A stretch of 9,777 bases of DNA from Ruminococcus sp. (GTDB taxonomy: Bacteria > Bacillota_A > Clostridia > Oscillospirales > Ruminococcaceae). The notes beneath the pieces are model-generated. The model saw only the letters and a list, made by a program, of their open reading frames with translations. It ran no database searches and was not told where the DNA came from. The translations under genes and the position numbers were made by a program. Location: contig JAFOMV010000141.1 in assembly GCA_017418765.1 (NCBI GenBank), forward strand, positions 1 through 9,777, given 5' to 3'. Shown here piece by piece: positions 1-7,595 of this stretch; the first letter of the stretch is position 1, and the number at the start of each line of letters is the position of its first letter.

Positions 1-608
1 CTTGCTGTTTCAACAGCGACCTCACCGAGCTGCTGAGCAGCTGTGAGAACAACATTGCCTTCCTTGTCAAGTCTGTCTGAGTATCCGATATTGATAGCGC
101 AGTCGCCCATAGCGATCTTTTCCTCAACGCCGTCCTTGTCACGGAAAAGGATGAAGCTTGAGCTTACGAGGTTAGCGCCCTTCTTAGTCTTGATGATCTG
201 GAGAGCAGGACGAACTGTATCAGCTGTGGAATATGTAGCACCTCCGAGAAGTGCGTCAGCCTTGCCCATCTTAACGAGCATTGTGCCGAAGTAGTTTGAC
301 TTCTGGAGAGCAGCACGGCACTCATCCTCAGTCATCTTACCCTTTCTGAGTTCAGCCATAGTCTTTACCATAGCGTCCATCTCACCGTAAGCAAGGGGAT
401 CAATAACTGTAGCCTTATCAACGTTAAAACCGCCGTCCTTAGCAGCAGCCTTTACTTCGTCAGCGTTACCGCAGAGGATAACATCCATGAGATCCTCGCT
501 GAGAAGCTTAGCAGCAGCGGAAAGGATACGAGCGTCAGTACCTTCAGTGAAAACGATAGTCTTTCTGCTTGCCTTGAGATTGTCAAGCAGCTTGTCGAAC
601 ATTGCCAT
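1..608 (-). CDS. pta: Phosphate acetyltransferase, N-terminal part (gene runs off the left edge)
   Basis: The enzyme interconverts acetyl-CoA and acetyl phosphate in the cytoplasm, the first step of the Pta-AckA route to acetate and ATP in fermenting anaerobes. The visible 202 residues start MAMFDKLLDNLKASRKTIVF and carry family features: FTEGTDARIL near residue 20, DPLAYGEMDAMV near 70, and KSNYFGTMLVKMGKADALLGG around residues 104-124. The last is the typical glycine-rich segment of the PTA/PTB family. Family members of the short type are about 330 residues, so roughly the last 130 lie outside the window. The ATG at 608 is preceded by GGAGG at 617-621, 8 bases away, and by a strong promoter. 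A second in-frame ATG at 602 is less well spaced. Codon choice is strongly biased (GCT, AAG, CTC, GAC), fitting high expression. A phosphate butyryltransferase is less likely because of the close Pta-like motifs. Confidence 0.95.
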   Translation of the reverse strand, partial: MAMFDKLLDNLKASRKTIVFTEGTDARILSAAAKLLSEDLMDVILCGNADEVKAAAKDGGFNVDKATVIDPLAYGEMDAMVKTMAELRKGKMTEDECRAALQKSNYFGTMLVKMGKADALLGGATYSTADTVRPALQIIKTKKGANLVSSSFILFRDKDGVEEKIAMGDCAINIGYSDRLDKEGNVVLTAAQQLGEVAVETA

Positions 609-644
609 AGCAATAACCTCCGTATAATAAAAATTCTACGTATT

Positions 645-673
645 ATTATATCACAGTGAAATGGAAAATGCAA
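645..673 (-). promoter_or_regulatory. Promoter of pta, extended -10
   Basis: Read on the minus strand, TTGCAT (668-673) and TATAAT (645-650) are separated by 17 bases, and TG precedes the -10 box with one base between (extended -10). The expected start of transcription is near 638, giving a leader of about 30 bases before the pta ATG at 608. This is close to ideal for the housekeeping sigma factor and fits the codon bias of pta. No operator was identified. Confidence 0.8.
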
Positions 674-711
674 GTATTTTTACATTGGCCGTCAAGTTTT
701 AGCTGAGACAG

Positions 712-738
712 AAAAAGCGGGATGATGTCATCCCGCTT
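712..738 (-). terminator. Intrinsic terminator after the membrane stalk protein gene
   Basis: An 11-base perfect inverted repeat, AAGCGGGATGA / TCATCCCGCTT (715-725 with 728-738), starts 5 bases after the stop codon at 743-745. On the minus strand it runs into five T residues (712-716). It separates the sigma factor operon from the pta promoter. Confidence 0.9.
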
Positions 739-742
739 CATA

Positions 743-1843
743 TCAGCTTTCTATATAAGCCTCAACAGGCTTGACCATGTAATCTTCGTTATCACTTCGG
801 ATATAAATATCGAAATGATCGGAAAAACTGAGGTTTGTGACATTTATTCCAAAGAAACCGTATTCATCCGATCCGGCTCGGAATGATATATCATGTTCTG
901 TATCATCCCTGTCATACTTTATATCAATAAACTGTACAGCATATGGTATGCTCTTGAAACTTATACACGCTTCCCTGTCTGCCGGACATCCCTCTGCACG
1001 AAAATGCCCTTCCTCAACAATAGCAACATTAAGCGTTATAGGCACAACAGGCTCGGTTGTAGTAACTGCTTCAGTTGTAGTCGCCTCCAAAGTAGTCGAT
1101 GGGACAGCCATTGTTGACGCAACAACTGCGGGGCCGACAGTTTGGGCAGCAGTTGTCGTTATAAACACAGACGAAGATGTGTCGATCTGCTCTATTGTAG
1201 GGATCACTGTAGTCTGCGGAACTGGTTTTGTCCAATTTACAGCTGTAGTTGTAGTAGTGCGCTTCGTTACAGTTGTAGTTGTAGTCCGCAGCGTAACAGA
1301 AGTTTTAGTGGTATTAGCAGAGTGCGGTACGGAAGATGCTGTAGTGATCACATTTGATACCATAGTCTCTGTCACATTTGCCGGAGTGACAGTTGTGGAA
1401 TAAACAGCAGGCAATGTCCTTGCTGATGATGTAATGCTCCTTGTTTCGGATGCTGTCTCAGACGATGTATTTTTTGAAGCTGTAACAGTATCATGGTGCT
1501 GTACAGCTGTTTCTGCTGTTGTATCAACAGTAGAAACGGATGTGGATGCTGCCGAAACAGCAGATGATAAGGCAGTATGCTTTGAAGTCGTGGTCATCAC
1601 AGAAGTATATGTATTTGTTGTGATGTCCTCTATATCAATAATATCGCTTGAATGTCGGTCTCGTTTAAGCACATCACGGATATCATCATTTTTCCATATT
1701 CCGATACCTGCGATAAGAACAGCAGCCATCCCTGAAGCAATGAGGGAACTGCGCCATATTATTGCATGGCGGCGTTTCTTTTCCGCTGTACGTTCTTCTG
1801 CTTTGCGAAAAACACTGTCAGAAACCTGCTTATAGTCCTTCAT
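743..1843 (-). CDS. Putative membrane anti-sigma factor/sensor with Thr/Ser-rich stalk
   Basis: The 366-residue protein starts MKDYKQVSDSVFRKAEER. Residues 1-26 are a charged, Lys/Arg-rich cytoplasmic head, and about 27-50 form one membrane segment (IIWRSSLIASGMAAVLIAGI). Residues about 75-265 are a low-complexity stalk dominated by Thr, Ser, Ala and Val, with runs such as RTTTTTVTKRTTTTT. The last 100 residues look like a small folded domain with Cys286 and Cys293 (CPADREAC). Topology is predicted as N-inside, C-outside. The ATG at 1843 overlaps the sigma factor gene by 14 bases and has GGAGG 9 bases upstream. A GTG at 1873 in the same frame has no such site. The overlap suggests translational coupling, so I infer that the head binds the sigma factor. 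However, the head is very short and has no HxxxCxxC zinc motif of classical ZAS anti-sigma factors. An alternative is a surface protein whose expression the sigma factor controls. Confidence 0.7.
   Translation of the reverse strand: MKDYKQVSDSVFRKAEERTAEKKRRHAIIWRSSLIASGMAAVLIAGIGIWKNDDIRDVLKRDRHSSDIIDIEDITTNTYTSVMTTTSKHTALSSAVSAASTSVSTVDTTAETAVQHHDTVTASKNTSSETASETRSITSSARTLPAVYSTTVTPANVTETMVSNVITTASSVPHSANTTKTSVTLRTTTTTVTKRTTTTTAVNWTKPVPQTTVIPTIEQIDTSSSVFITTTAAQTVGPAVVASTMAVPSTTLEATTTEAVTTTEPVVPITLNVAIVEEGHFRAEGCPADREACISFKSIPYAVQFIDIKYDRDDTEHDISFRAGSDEYGFFGINVTNLSFSDHFDIYIRSDNEDYMVKPVEAYIES
1239..1287 (-). repeat. Thr-codon microrepeat inside the stalk protein gene
   Basis: Alternating ACT/ACA threonine codons form two near copies encoding RTTTTTVTKRTTTTTAV, a degenerate direct repeat of about 24 bases. 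The repeat lies within the outer stalk and keeps the reading frame, so copy number changes would alter stalk length only. It is part of a longer Thr/Ser-rich region rather than a mobile repeat. Confidence 0.5.
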
Positions 1844-2384
1844 AAACGAATCCCTCCTTTTCAAGTTCTTCACGGAGAGCAGATTTCGCTCTGTATATAA
1901 GATTTTCTATCTGTCTGTTTGTCTTTTTCATTATACAGGCCGTTTCCGAGTTGGTAAAGCCTTCAAGATATTTCAGATGCAATACCTGACTGTAAAGCGG
2001 GGTCAATCTGCTAAGTGCACGATACAGCATTATCTTATTTTCATCACGTATGTATGTGTGCTCGATATCCTCCTCATCAGCAAGATCGTACATCTCGTCA
2101 ACAGGAAGTGCCCTATGCTTCTGAGCTTTTTTCAGATAGTCAACAGTTATATTTCTTCCTATCGCATACAGCCATGTCTTAAATGAACTTTTACCTGTGA
2201 ACTTCGGCTTTTTCATAACAAGGGTCACAAATGTCTCCTCCATAAGTTCTTCTGCAAGGCATATATCTTTCACATAGCTGTTGATATAAAGTGCAAGACC
2301 ATCTTTATATTCCCGGATAAGGTCGGTCATGCCTTCCTTATCGCCATCAAGGAAACGGTTATAATTCACGGCGCCGTATTCCAT
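1830..2384 (-). CDS. ECF-type RNA polymerase sigma factor
   Basis: The 184-residue protein has the two-domain layout of extracytoplasmic-function sigma-70 factors. Region 2 spans about residues 11-87, with AEELMEETFVTL at 44-55 and the -10 recognition helix SSFKTWLYAIGRNITVDYLKK at 66-86. Region 4 spans about 118-172, with LTPLYSQVLHLKYLEGFTNSE and the DNA-binding helix containing KKTNRQIENLIYRAKSALREE. Region 3 is absent, as expected. It should direct core polymerase to a small regulon, probably including its own operon. The ATG at 2384 has purine-rich GGAAAAGGA just upstream. It overlaps the next gene by 14 bases, and the product of that gene is the likely partner. I cannot assign it to a numbered ECF group. 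The regulated genes are unknown, with the adjacent cell-wall cassette one candidate. Confidence 0.9.
   Translation of the reverse strand: MEYGAVNYNRFLDGDKEGMTDLIREYKDGLALYINSYVKDICLAEELMEETFVTLVMKKPKFTGKSSFKTWLYAIGRNITVDYLKKAQKHRALPVDEMYDLADEEDIEHTYIRDENKIMLYRALSRLTPLYSQVLHLKYLEGFTNSETACIMKKTNRQIENLIYRAKSALREELEKEGFVYEGL
1853..1857 (-). promoter_or_regulatory. Ribosome binding site that fixes the start of the stalk protein
   Basis: GGAGG (within AAAGGAGGGA) lies inside the last codons of the sigma factor gene, 9 bases before the ATG at 1843. It supports that ATG over the upstream in-frame GTG at 1873, and implies that both proteins are made from one message by coupled translation. Confidence 0.8.
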
Positions 2385-2401
2385 GGTTCCTTTTCCTTTC
2401 C

Positions 2402-2422
2402 GAAGGAGTATATCCCCCCTTC
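2402..2422 (-). other. Hairpin in the leader of the sigma factor operon
   Basis: The minus strand holds GAAGGGG (2416-2422) and CTCCTTC (2402-2408), pairing over 7 bases with one G-U wobble and a 7-base loop. It has no T tract, so it is not a terminator. It would be present in transcripts from the distal promoter but mostly lost from those of the proximal candidate. It lies just upstream of the ribosome binding site and might tune stability or translation. That role is inference only. Confidence 0.35.
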
Positions 2423-2450
2423 TATAATATTAGTCTTTTCTTTCCGTCAA
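2421..2450 (-). promoter_or_regulatory. Possible second, proximal promoter of the sigma factor operon
   Basis: TTGACG (2445-2450) is followed after 18 bases by TATAGA (2421-2426). This is a weaker match, with a start near 2414 and a short leader of about 30 bases. An alternative reading is that the region contains an autoregulated ECF promoter, but I could not recognise a typical AAC-type -35 box. Confidence 0.4.
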
Positions 2451-2483
2451 AACTCTCAATATTTATAATGATCCTGTAGGTAT

Positions 2484-2512
2484 ATTATAATATAACGGCC
2501 CTGTTTAGTCAA
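2484..2512 (-). promoter_or_regulatory. Distal promoter of the sigma factor operon
   Basis: On the minus strand TTGACT (2507-2512) and a perfect TATAAT (2484-2489) are spaced by 17 bases, a near-consensus housekeeping promoter. It sits just downstream of the terminator of the preceding operon. Transcription would start near 2477, leaving a leader of about 93 bases before the ATG at 2384. Confidence 0.75.
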
Positions 2513-2527
2513 GGAATGCAGACAGAC

Positions 2528-2564
2528 AAAAAACCGCACAAGCCGATATAACAGCATTGTGCGG
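2528..2564 (-). terminator. Intrinsic terminator of the cell-wall cassette
   Basis: An 8-base perfect stem, CCGCACAA / TTGTGCGG (2557-2564 with 2534-2541), has a partly self-pairing 15-base loop. On the minus strand it is followed by six T residues (2528-2533). It begins 16 bases after the stop codon at 2581-2583 and separates the cassette from the sigma factor operon. Confidence 0.88.
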
Positions 2565-2580
2565 TGTTGCTCATTTTATG

Positions 2581-3099
2581 TTATGTTCTTATGCTCCCAT
2601 GCGGAGCGCAGAGTTTTACCAGCATATTCCATGTAGGACAGTCCACCTCACCGTTATCGGGAAGACCTGTTCGCTTCTGTACAGCCATGACTGCCTCAAC
2701 TGTCTTATCATCAAAATCGCCGCTGACATCAGTTTCGGGCATATTATCAAATGCCATGCACAGTCCGCAAAGCATTGCCTGTATGATGTATACAAGCTGA
2801 CCGTGATCTCCCATCCTGCATATATAGTTCTTTGACGGAAAAGCAGGATACGGGCACGGTGCTGTATCGACAAGGTCACGGTAAACCTTTACTATCATAT
2901 CCCACGTGTATGGGTCAGTCTCACCTGTCTGAGGCAGACCGTATATTTTCTGGAATACCTTCACAGCCTCTGCCGTTTCATCATCATAGTTTCCGCTGGG
3001 AAGTATCTGAGGTATCCTGTCATCGAACATGGATATAGCATAGAGATACTGCTGCACCTCAAGGATGTGTTGTTTTTTCTGTTCGTCTGTGTAAGCCAT
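2581..3099 (-). CDS. Small protein with two peptidoglycan-binding domains
   Basis: The 172-residue protein consists almost entirely of two PG_binding_1-type domains, about residues 11-77 and 97-166. Each has the family pattern of a first helix with VQQYL or IIQAML, then D(D/F)xTxEAVxxxQ, then GLPxxGExDxxTW (GLPQTGETDPYTWDM and GLPDNGEVDCPTWNM). No catalytic domain, signal peptide or membrane segment is visible. Cysteines at 82, 94, 111, 114, 154 and 164 are notable for a possible wall-binding protein. The ATG at 3099 has a strong GGAGG 5 bases upstream. The stop codon of the preceding gene (3109-3111) touches this site and leaves only 9 bases between genes, so translation is probably coupled. 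The likely role is to bind peptidoglycan, perhaps targeting or bridging its neighbour, but this is inferred from domain content. Confidence 0.85.
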   Translation of the reverse strand: MAYTDEQKKQHILEVQQYLYAISMFDDRIPQILPSGNYDDETAEAVKVFQKIYGLPQTGETDPYTWDMIVKVYRDLVDTAPCPYPAFPSKNYICRMGDHGQLVYIIQAMLCGLCMAFDNMPETDVSGDFDDKTVEAVMAVQKRTGLPDNGEVDCPTWNMLVKLCAPHGSIRT

Positions 3100-3108
3100 A
3101 TATTCCTC

Positions 3109-4500
3109 CTATCTGATGGTATATCCGGGATTCTGATAGGGACGCTTGTCAAAGCCGTATCGCAGGTCTGAATACACTCCGGCGATCTTATCCCATGTTA
3201 CCGCACCAACAATACCTGTCTGGTCAATACCGAATTTACGCTGAAAAGCAATGACGGAACGCTTGGTAAGAGGGCCGAAATAGCCTGTATTACTGACAGC
3301 AGGGATATCAGGATATGAACGGTTTATATAGGTAAGATATTCCTGTATTATCTTTACCTGTTCGCCTGATACTCCCTCACGCAGAACTGTTCCGGGATAA
3401 AGGGCTACTGCCGTGTACTGCGGAGGCACGGCTTCTGCTATGCCCTGATACGCCCTATACAGATCGTTCCTTGTAGCACGGTCTACCTCACCCGTCTGAG
3501 GAAGGCCGAATACTCTCTGAAAGGACTTCACTGAACGCTCGGTCTTTTCTCCGAAATAGCCTGTTATCTCAACAGGGACTACCGCCTCATAGTAAGCTCC
3601 TATGACTGCAAGATAGTATTGCAGTACGCTTACTTCTATGCTTTGCATACCTATTTTCAGGTCTTCGGTGAATACAGGAGATATCTCCTCAAGCCGCACC
3701 CCCTCTGAATTGAGCTCTGCAATATGCTTTACGCTGGTGTAGATGTAGGTTATACGATACCACGTTGAAGCATCGACAGTGCCTGTCGGGACAAGGCCGA
3801 ATACCTGCTGAAAGGTTCGTACAGCATTTTCCGTTGCCGTATCGTATATACCGTCAGCCTGCGGTATTTTAGGTATGGCGGGATAGTTTCCCGATATGCG
3901 GTTGAGGAACACCTGCACTGACTTCACATCATTGCCTGCCGAGCCTGTTTTCAGCTCTATACCGCCGAATGACGGCATATTTGTCTTGACAGGCGCATTC
4001 TTAACTATGTCGATATCATTGCCGTAATAGTATTGCAGTATCTCATATGGAGTATATCCACGATTTGCAAGTGTGACCGTTCCCCATTGTGATAGTCCCT
4101 GACAGGTGGATGTAGTACCGTTGCAGAAGGCTGTAAACAGCGGTTCGACTGTTCCCTGACGACGAACATAATCATTGAAAAGCTCATCAACGAGATGGCT
4201 TATGTTTTCAAAATACTCCCTGCCGTTTATAAACATCTGATCGAACTGCGTGGTAGCGGTTATGTCAAATTCATATCCCCTTGCCCTGTACCACTCGGTA
4301 TAGATACGATTGAGCGCAAAAGAGGTTATAGCATAGATATTGGCTCGGAGTGCGCTTTCGGGCCATGTAGGGAATATCTCGCTGGATGCTACATTTTTGA
4401 TATATGCCGAAAAATCTACAGTTACATTCGGTGCTTCAACATCAGGATATCCAAGATGAACAGTTATTGTTTCGGGAATAAAAGGAGTTCCTGTAAGCAT
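3109..4500 (-). CDS. SleC/SpoIID-like peptidoglycan lytic enzyme with three wall-binding domains
   Basis: Residues about 10-166 resemble the SpoIID/LytB lytic transglycosylase fold as found in clostridial SleC. IKNVASSEIFPTWPESAL (35-51) carries the probable catalytic Glu41. LSQWGTVTLANRGYTPYEIL (136-155) matches the closing SpoIID motif (sQWG...G...eIL..YY). Cys126 and Cys133 fall where SpoIID enzymes have metal-binding cysteines. Three PG_binding_1 domains follow, at about 182-252, 283-350 and 374-444, each with a GxxxxxTxxxVxxFQxxFG.xxTG core. Such enzymes cleave glycan strands. SleC degrades spore cortex during germination. No signal peptide is visible: the N terminus is MLTGTPFIPETITVHLGYPD. 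The ATG at 4500 begins 3 bases after the upstream stop codon and uses an internal AGGAG. SleC has a pro-region in the same chain. Here the equivalent seems to be the upstream gene. A vegetative autolysin is an alternative role. Confidence 0.82.
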   Translation of the reverse strand: MLTGTPFIPETITVHLGYPDVEAPNVTVDFSAYIKNVASSEIFPTWPESALRANIYAITSFALNRIYTEWYRARGYEFDITATTQFDQMFINGREYFENISHLVDELFNDYVRRQGTVEPLFTAFCNGTTSTCQGLSQWGTVTLANRGYTPYEILQYYYGNDIDIVKNAPVKTNMPSFGGIELKTGSAGNDVKSVQVFLNRISGNYPAIPKIPQADGIYDTATENAVRTFQQVFGLVPTGTVDASTWYRITYIYTSVKHIAELNSEGVRLEEISPVFTEDLKIGMQSIEVSVLQYYLAVIGAYYEAVVPVEITGYFGEKTERSVKSFQRVFGLPQTGEVDRATRNDLYRAYQGIAEAVPPQYTAVALYPGTVLREGVSGEQVKIIQEYLTYINRSYPDIPAVSNTGYFGPLTKRSVIAFQRKFGIDQTGIVGAVTWDKIAGVYSDLRYGFDKRPYQNPGYTIR

Positions 4501-4503
4501 AGA

Positions 4504-5220
4504 TCACTCCTCTCCGCCCGACGGAAAGGGCTCTTTATTATAGTATACCAGCGTTTCAGCAGATGGAGAAGTCATAAGCGGAACAGGTATCATATTAAAG
4601 TTCTGAACAGAGGTTATCCCCGAAAATACAGGCACATCCACGCTTCTTGCATCAAAAAAGCCATCCGCCTTCACACTGACATCGTAAAGGCTGTAGGGTC
4701 TTATGGAAGGATCAGGCGCCTGAGAATGTACGGCATCAGGAACAGGTACCTCCAGCTTTCGTGTAGTACCGTTTTCATCAGTCAGACCCGATGCTATCAT
4801 CATACGCTGACCGTCGATCAGTGCAGTAACCGAAACCGAAGCGCCTTCTACGGGGTTGGATTCATCTCCTGATCTTACATTGGCAAGTATGTAGCCCTTG
4901 CAGTCTCCGAGCGATTCCTCTGAGGAATACTCAGGCGGAGTTGTGTTTTCGTGGCTGAGCTCACCGCTGTCGGTATCAAGTGAAGAAAGATCAGGCTCAG
5001 GATAACGCTGATTGAATTTGTCTTCATCATCGCTGCTTTCATCACGGTCATTTTCAGGTATCTCTCCGTAAGCTGTATCCTCAGGAATATCTTCGACAGC
5101 TTCGTTTATCTCAGCTGAGATAGGAGCATCTTCTTTGGCAGTCTCAGCTTCATCCTGGGGTCTCAGACCGTAAAGCTTCATCATCTCACTTTTATACTTT
5201 TCGATATGCGATTTATCCAT
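4504..5220 (-). CDS. Acidic protein with carboxypeptidase-regulatory-like domain, SleC pro-region-like
   Basis: The 238-residue protein has two parts. Residues 1-105 are strongly acidic and probably disordered, rich in Asp, Glu, Ser and Pro (for example ENDRDESSDDEDKF). Residues about 108-213 look like a carboxypeptidase regulatory/SpaA-like beta-sandwich: GYILANV, VEGASVSVTAL, SGLTDENGTTRKLEVPVPD, RPYSLYDVSVKADGFFD, then a hydrophobic strand ending NFNMIPVPL. The pattern recalls the N-terminal region of clostridial SleC, where YSxYxVxVxAxGY is followed by VQNxxxxP, but I rely on memory here. No signal peptide or membrane segment is seen. The ATG at 5220 has GGAGG 7 bases upstream (5228-5232). 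The gene is first in a three-gene unit and ends 3 bases before the SpoIID-like gene, suggesting a fixed stoichiometry and perhaps a chaperone-like or inhibitory role toward that enzyme. Confidence 0.65.
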   Translation of the reverse strand: MDKSHIEKYKSEMMKLYGLRPQDEAETAKEDAPISAEINEAVEDIPEDTAYGEIPENDRDESSDDEDKFNQRYPEPDLSSLDTDSGELSHENTTPPEYSSEESLGDCKGYILANVRSGDESNPVEGASVSVTALIDGQRMMIASGLTDENGTTRKLEVPVPDAVHSQAPDPSIRPYSLYDVSVKADGFFDARSVDVPVFSGITSVQNFNMIPVPLMTSPSAETLVYYNKEPFPSGGEE

Positions 5221-5261
5221 AGTATCGCCTCCTCAGAAAAGCATATGCATAAGCAGAAGAA

Positions 5262-5267
5262 ATTATA
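5262..5267 (-). promoter_or_regulatory. Extended -10 promoter of the cell-wall cassette
   Basis: TGTTATAAT on the minus strand (5262-5270) gives a perfect TATAAT with the TGn extension. The -35 region at standard spacing (TCGTGA) is a poor match, as is common for extended -10 promoters. The start would be near 5255, leaving a leader of about 35 bases. It lies directly after the terminator of the upstream operon. No sporulation sigma factor consensus was recognised. Confidence 0.5.
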
Positions 5268-5291
5268 ACATGATGTCGTTATAGTCACGAT

Positions 5292-5333
5292 AAAAAAACA
5301 CCGCCCGGACCATCAGACGGTCTTGAGGCGGTG
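5292..5333 (-). terminator. Intrinsic terminator overlapping the HAD phosphatase stop codon
   Basis: CACCGCC and GGCGGTG (5327-5333 with 5299-5305) form the outer stem, and GACC/GGTC (5319-5322 with 5308-5311) an inner stem. Seven T residues follow on the minus strand (5292-5298). The stop codon (5313-5315) lies in the apical loop, so the last six codons of the gene are part of the hairpin. Confidence 0.85.
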
Positions 5334-5978
5334 ATCTCCCAATATGAAGTCAGATATATCCTGTGCTTTTTCTGCTATAAAGTCAGCTCCTGAAACCTCA
5401 AGTTCAGTGCGTCCCCTGAATCCCCATGCACATCCTATAACGGGGATACCGGCGTTTTTTCCTGTCTGAACATCCACATTGCTGTCGCCTATCATCCACA
5501 CCTTGCCGTCCTTTTCGGGGAGGGCGGAGAGGATCTCGGATATAACGGCGGTATCAGGCTTTTTCGGACGGGTATCCACACCGCCCAGTATCTTTATGAA
5601 GTCAACATCGGGGAGAAGCTTAGCTATTATTCTTTCAGCAGCATCTTCGGGCTTATTTGTAGCAACAGCAAGGATAACTCCGTTTTCGCTGAGGGTGCGG
5701 AGAGTATCACCCATGCCGTCGTAGAGTGTTGTATTATCCAGCAGATGAGCGCCGTAATATTCCTTGAACAGTTCATGAAGCTTCGGAGTGAGGTCCTTAT
5801 GACCATCTGGAAGTGCCCTTTCGCACAGCTTCATAGCGCCGTTTCCCACGAACTGTTTGTACTCGGCAATGGTATGCTTCGGAAATCCCAGAATTTCAAG
5901 TCCATTATCCACAGCAGCACCTAAATCGTCGATGGTATTTGCAATAGTACCGTCAAGGTCAAAAATAGCGGTTGTCAT
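5313..5978 (-). CDS. HAD-superfamily phosphatase, phosphoglycolate phosphatase-like (Gph type)
   Basis: The 221-residue cytoplasmic hydrolase has all four HAD motifs: DLDGT with nucleophile Asp7 and acid/base Asp9, VATNKP with Thr107, Lys140 in RPKKPDT, and GDSNVD with Asp165 and Asp169. The helical cap between motifs I and II (about 15-85) places it in the Gph/PGMB-like subfamily. GCAWGFRG near 182-189 is typical of Gph-like proteins. The substrate cannot be set from sequence: phosphoglycolate, a sugar phosphate or pyrophosphate are all possible. The ATG at 5978 has AAAGGA 6 bases upstream. It begins 26 bases after tgt and is probably the last gene of that operon. The coding region ends inside the terminator hairpin. 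Confidence 0.9.
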   Translation of the reverse strand: MTTAIFDLDGTIANTIDDLGAAVDNGLEILGFPKHTIAEYKQFVGNGAMKLCERALPDGHKDLTPKLHELFKEYYGAHLLDNTTLYDGMGDTLRTLSENGVILAVATNKPEDAAERIIAKLLPDVDFIKILGGVDTRPKKPDTAVISEILSALPEKDGKVWMIGDSNVDVQTGKNAGIPVIGCAWGFRGRTELEVSGADFIAEKAQDISDFILGDHRLKTV

Positions 5979-6004
5979 GATATGTCCTTTCTTGCTTATG
6001 AATC

Positions 6005-7584
<1,580 letters not shown>

Positions 7585-7595
7585 AGCAGTTCTCC

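Noticed and set aside
837..1403. Plus-strand open frame of 188 codons, Val-rich
   Set aside because: It is antisense to the Thr/Ser-rich stalk. Complemented ACA/ACT codons read as Val codons and produce a long stop-free frame. No ribosome binding site or family resemblance is seen.
1844..1873. GTG start adding 10 residues to the stalk protein
   Set aside because: No ribosome binding site fits it, whereas the ATG at 1843 has GGAGG at ideal distance.
2581..4030. DNA repeats among the five peptidoglycan-binding domains
   Set aside because: The similarity is at protein level (GLPQTGE-type motifs). The DNA copies have diverged too far to count as a nucleotide repeat or CRISPR-like array.
4195..4872. 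Plus-strand open frame of 225 codons
   Set aside because: It lies antisense across the junction of two well supported wall genes and has a composition rich in Arg, Tyr, Cys and Ser with no domain pattern.
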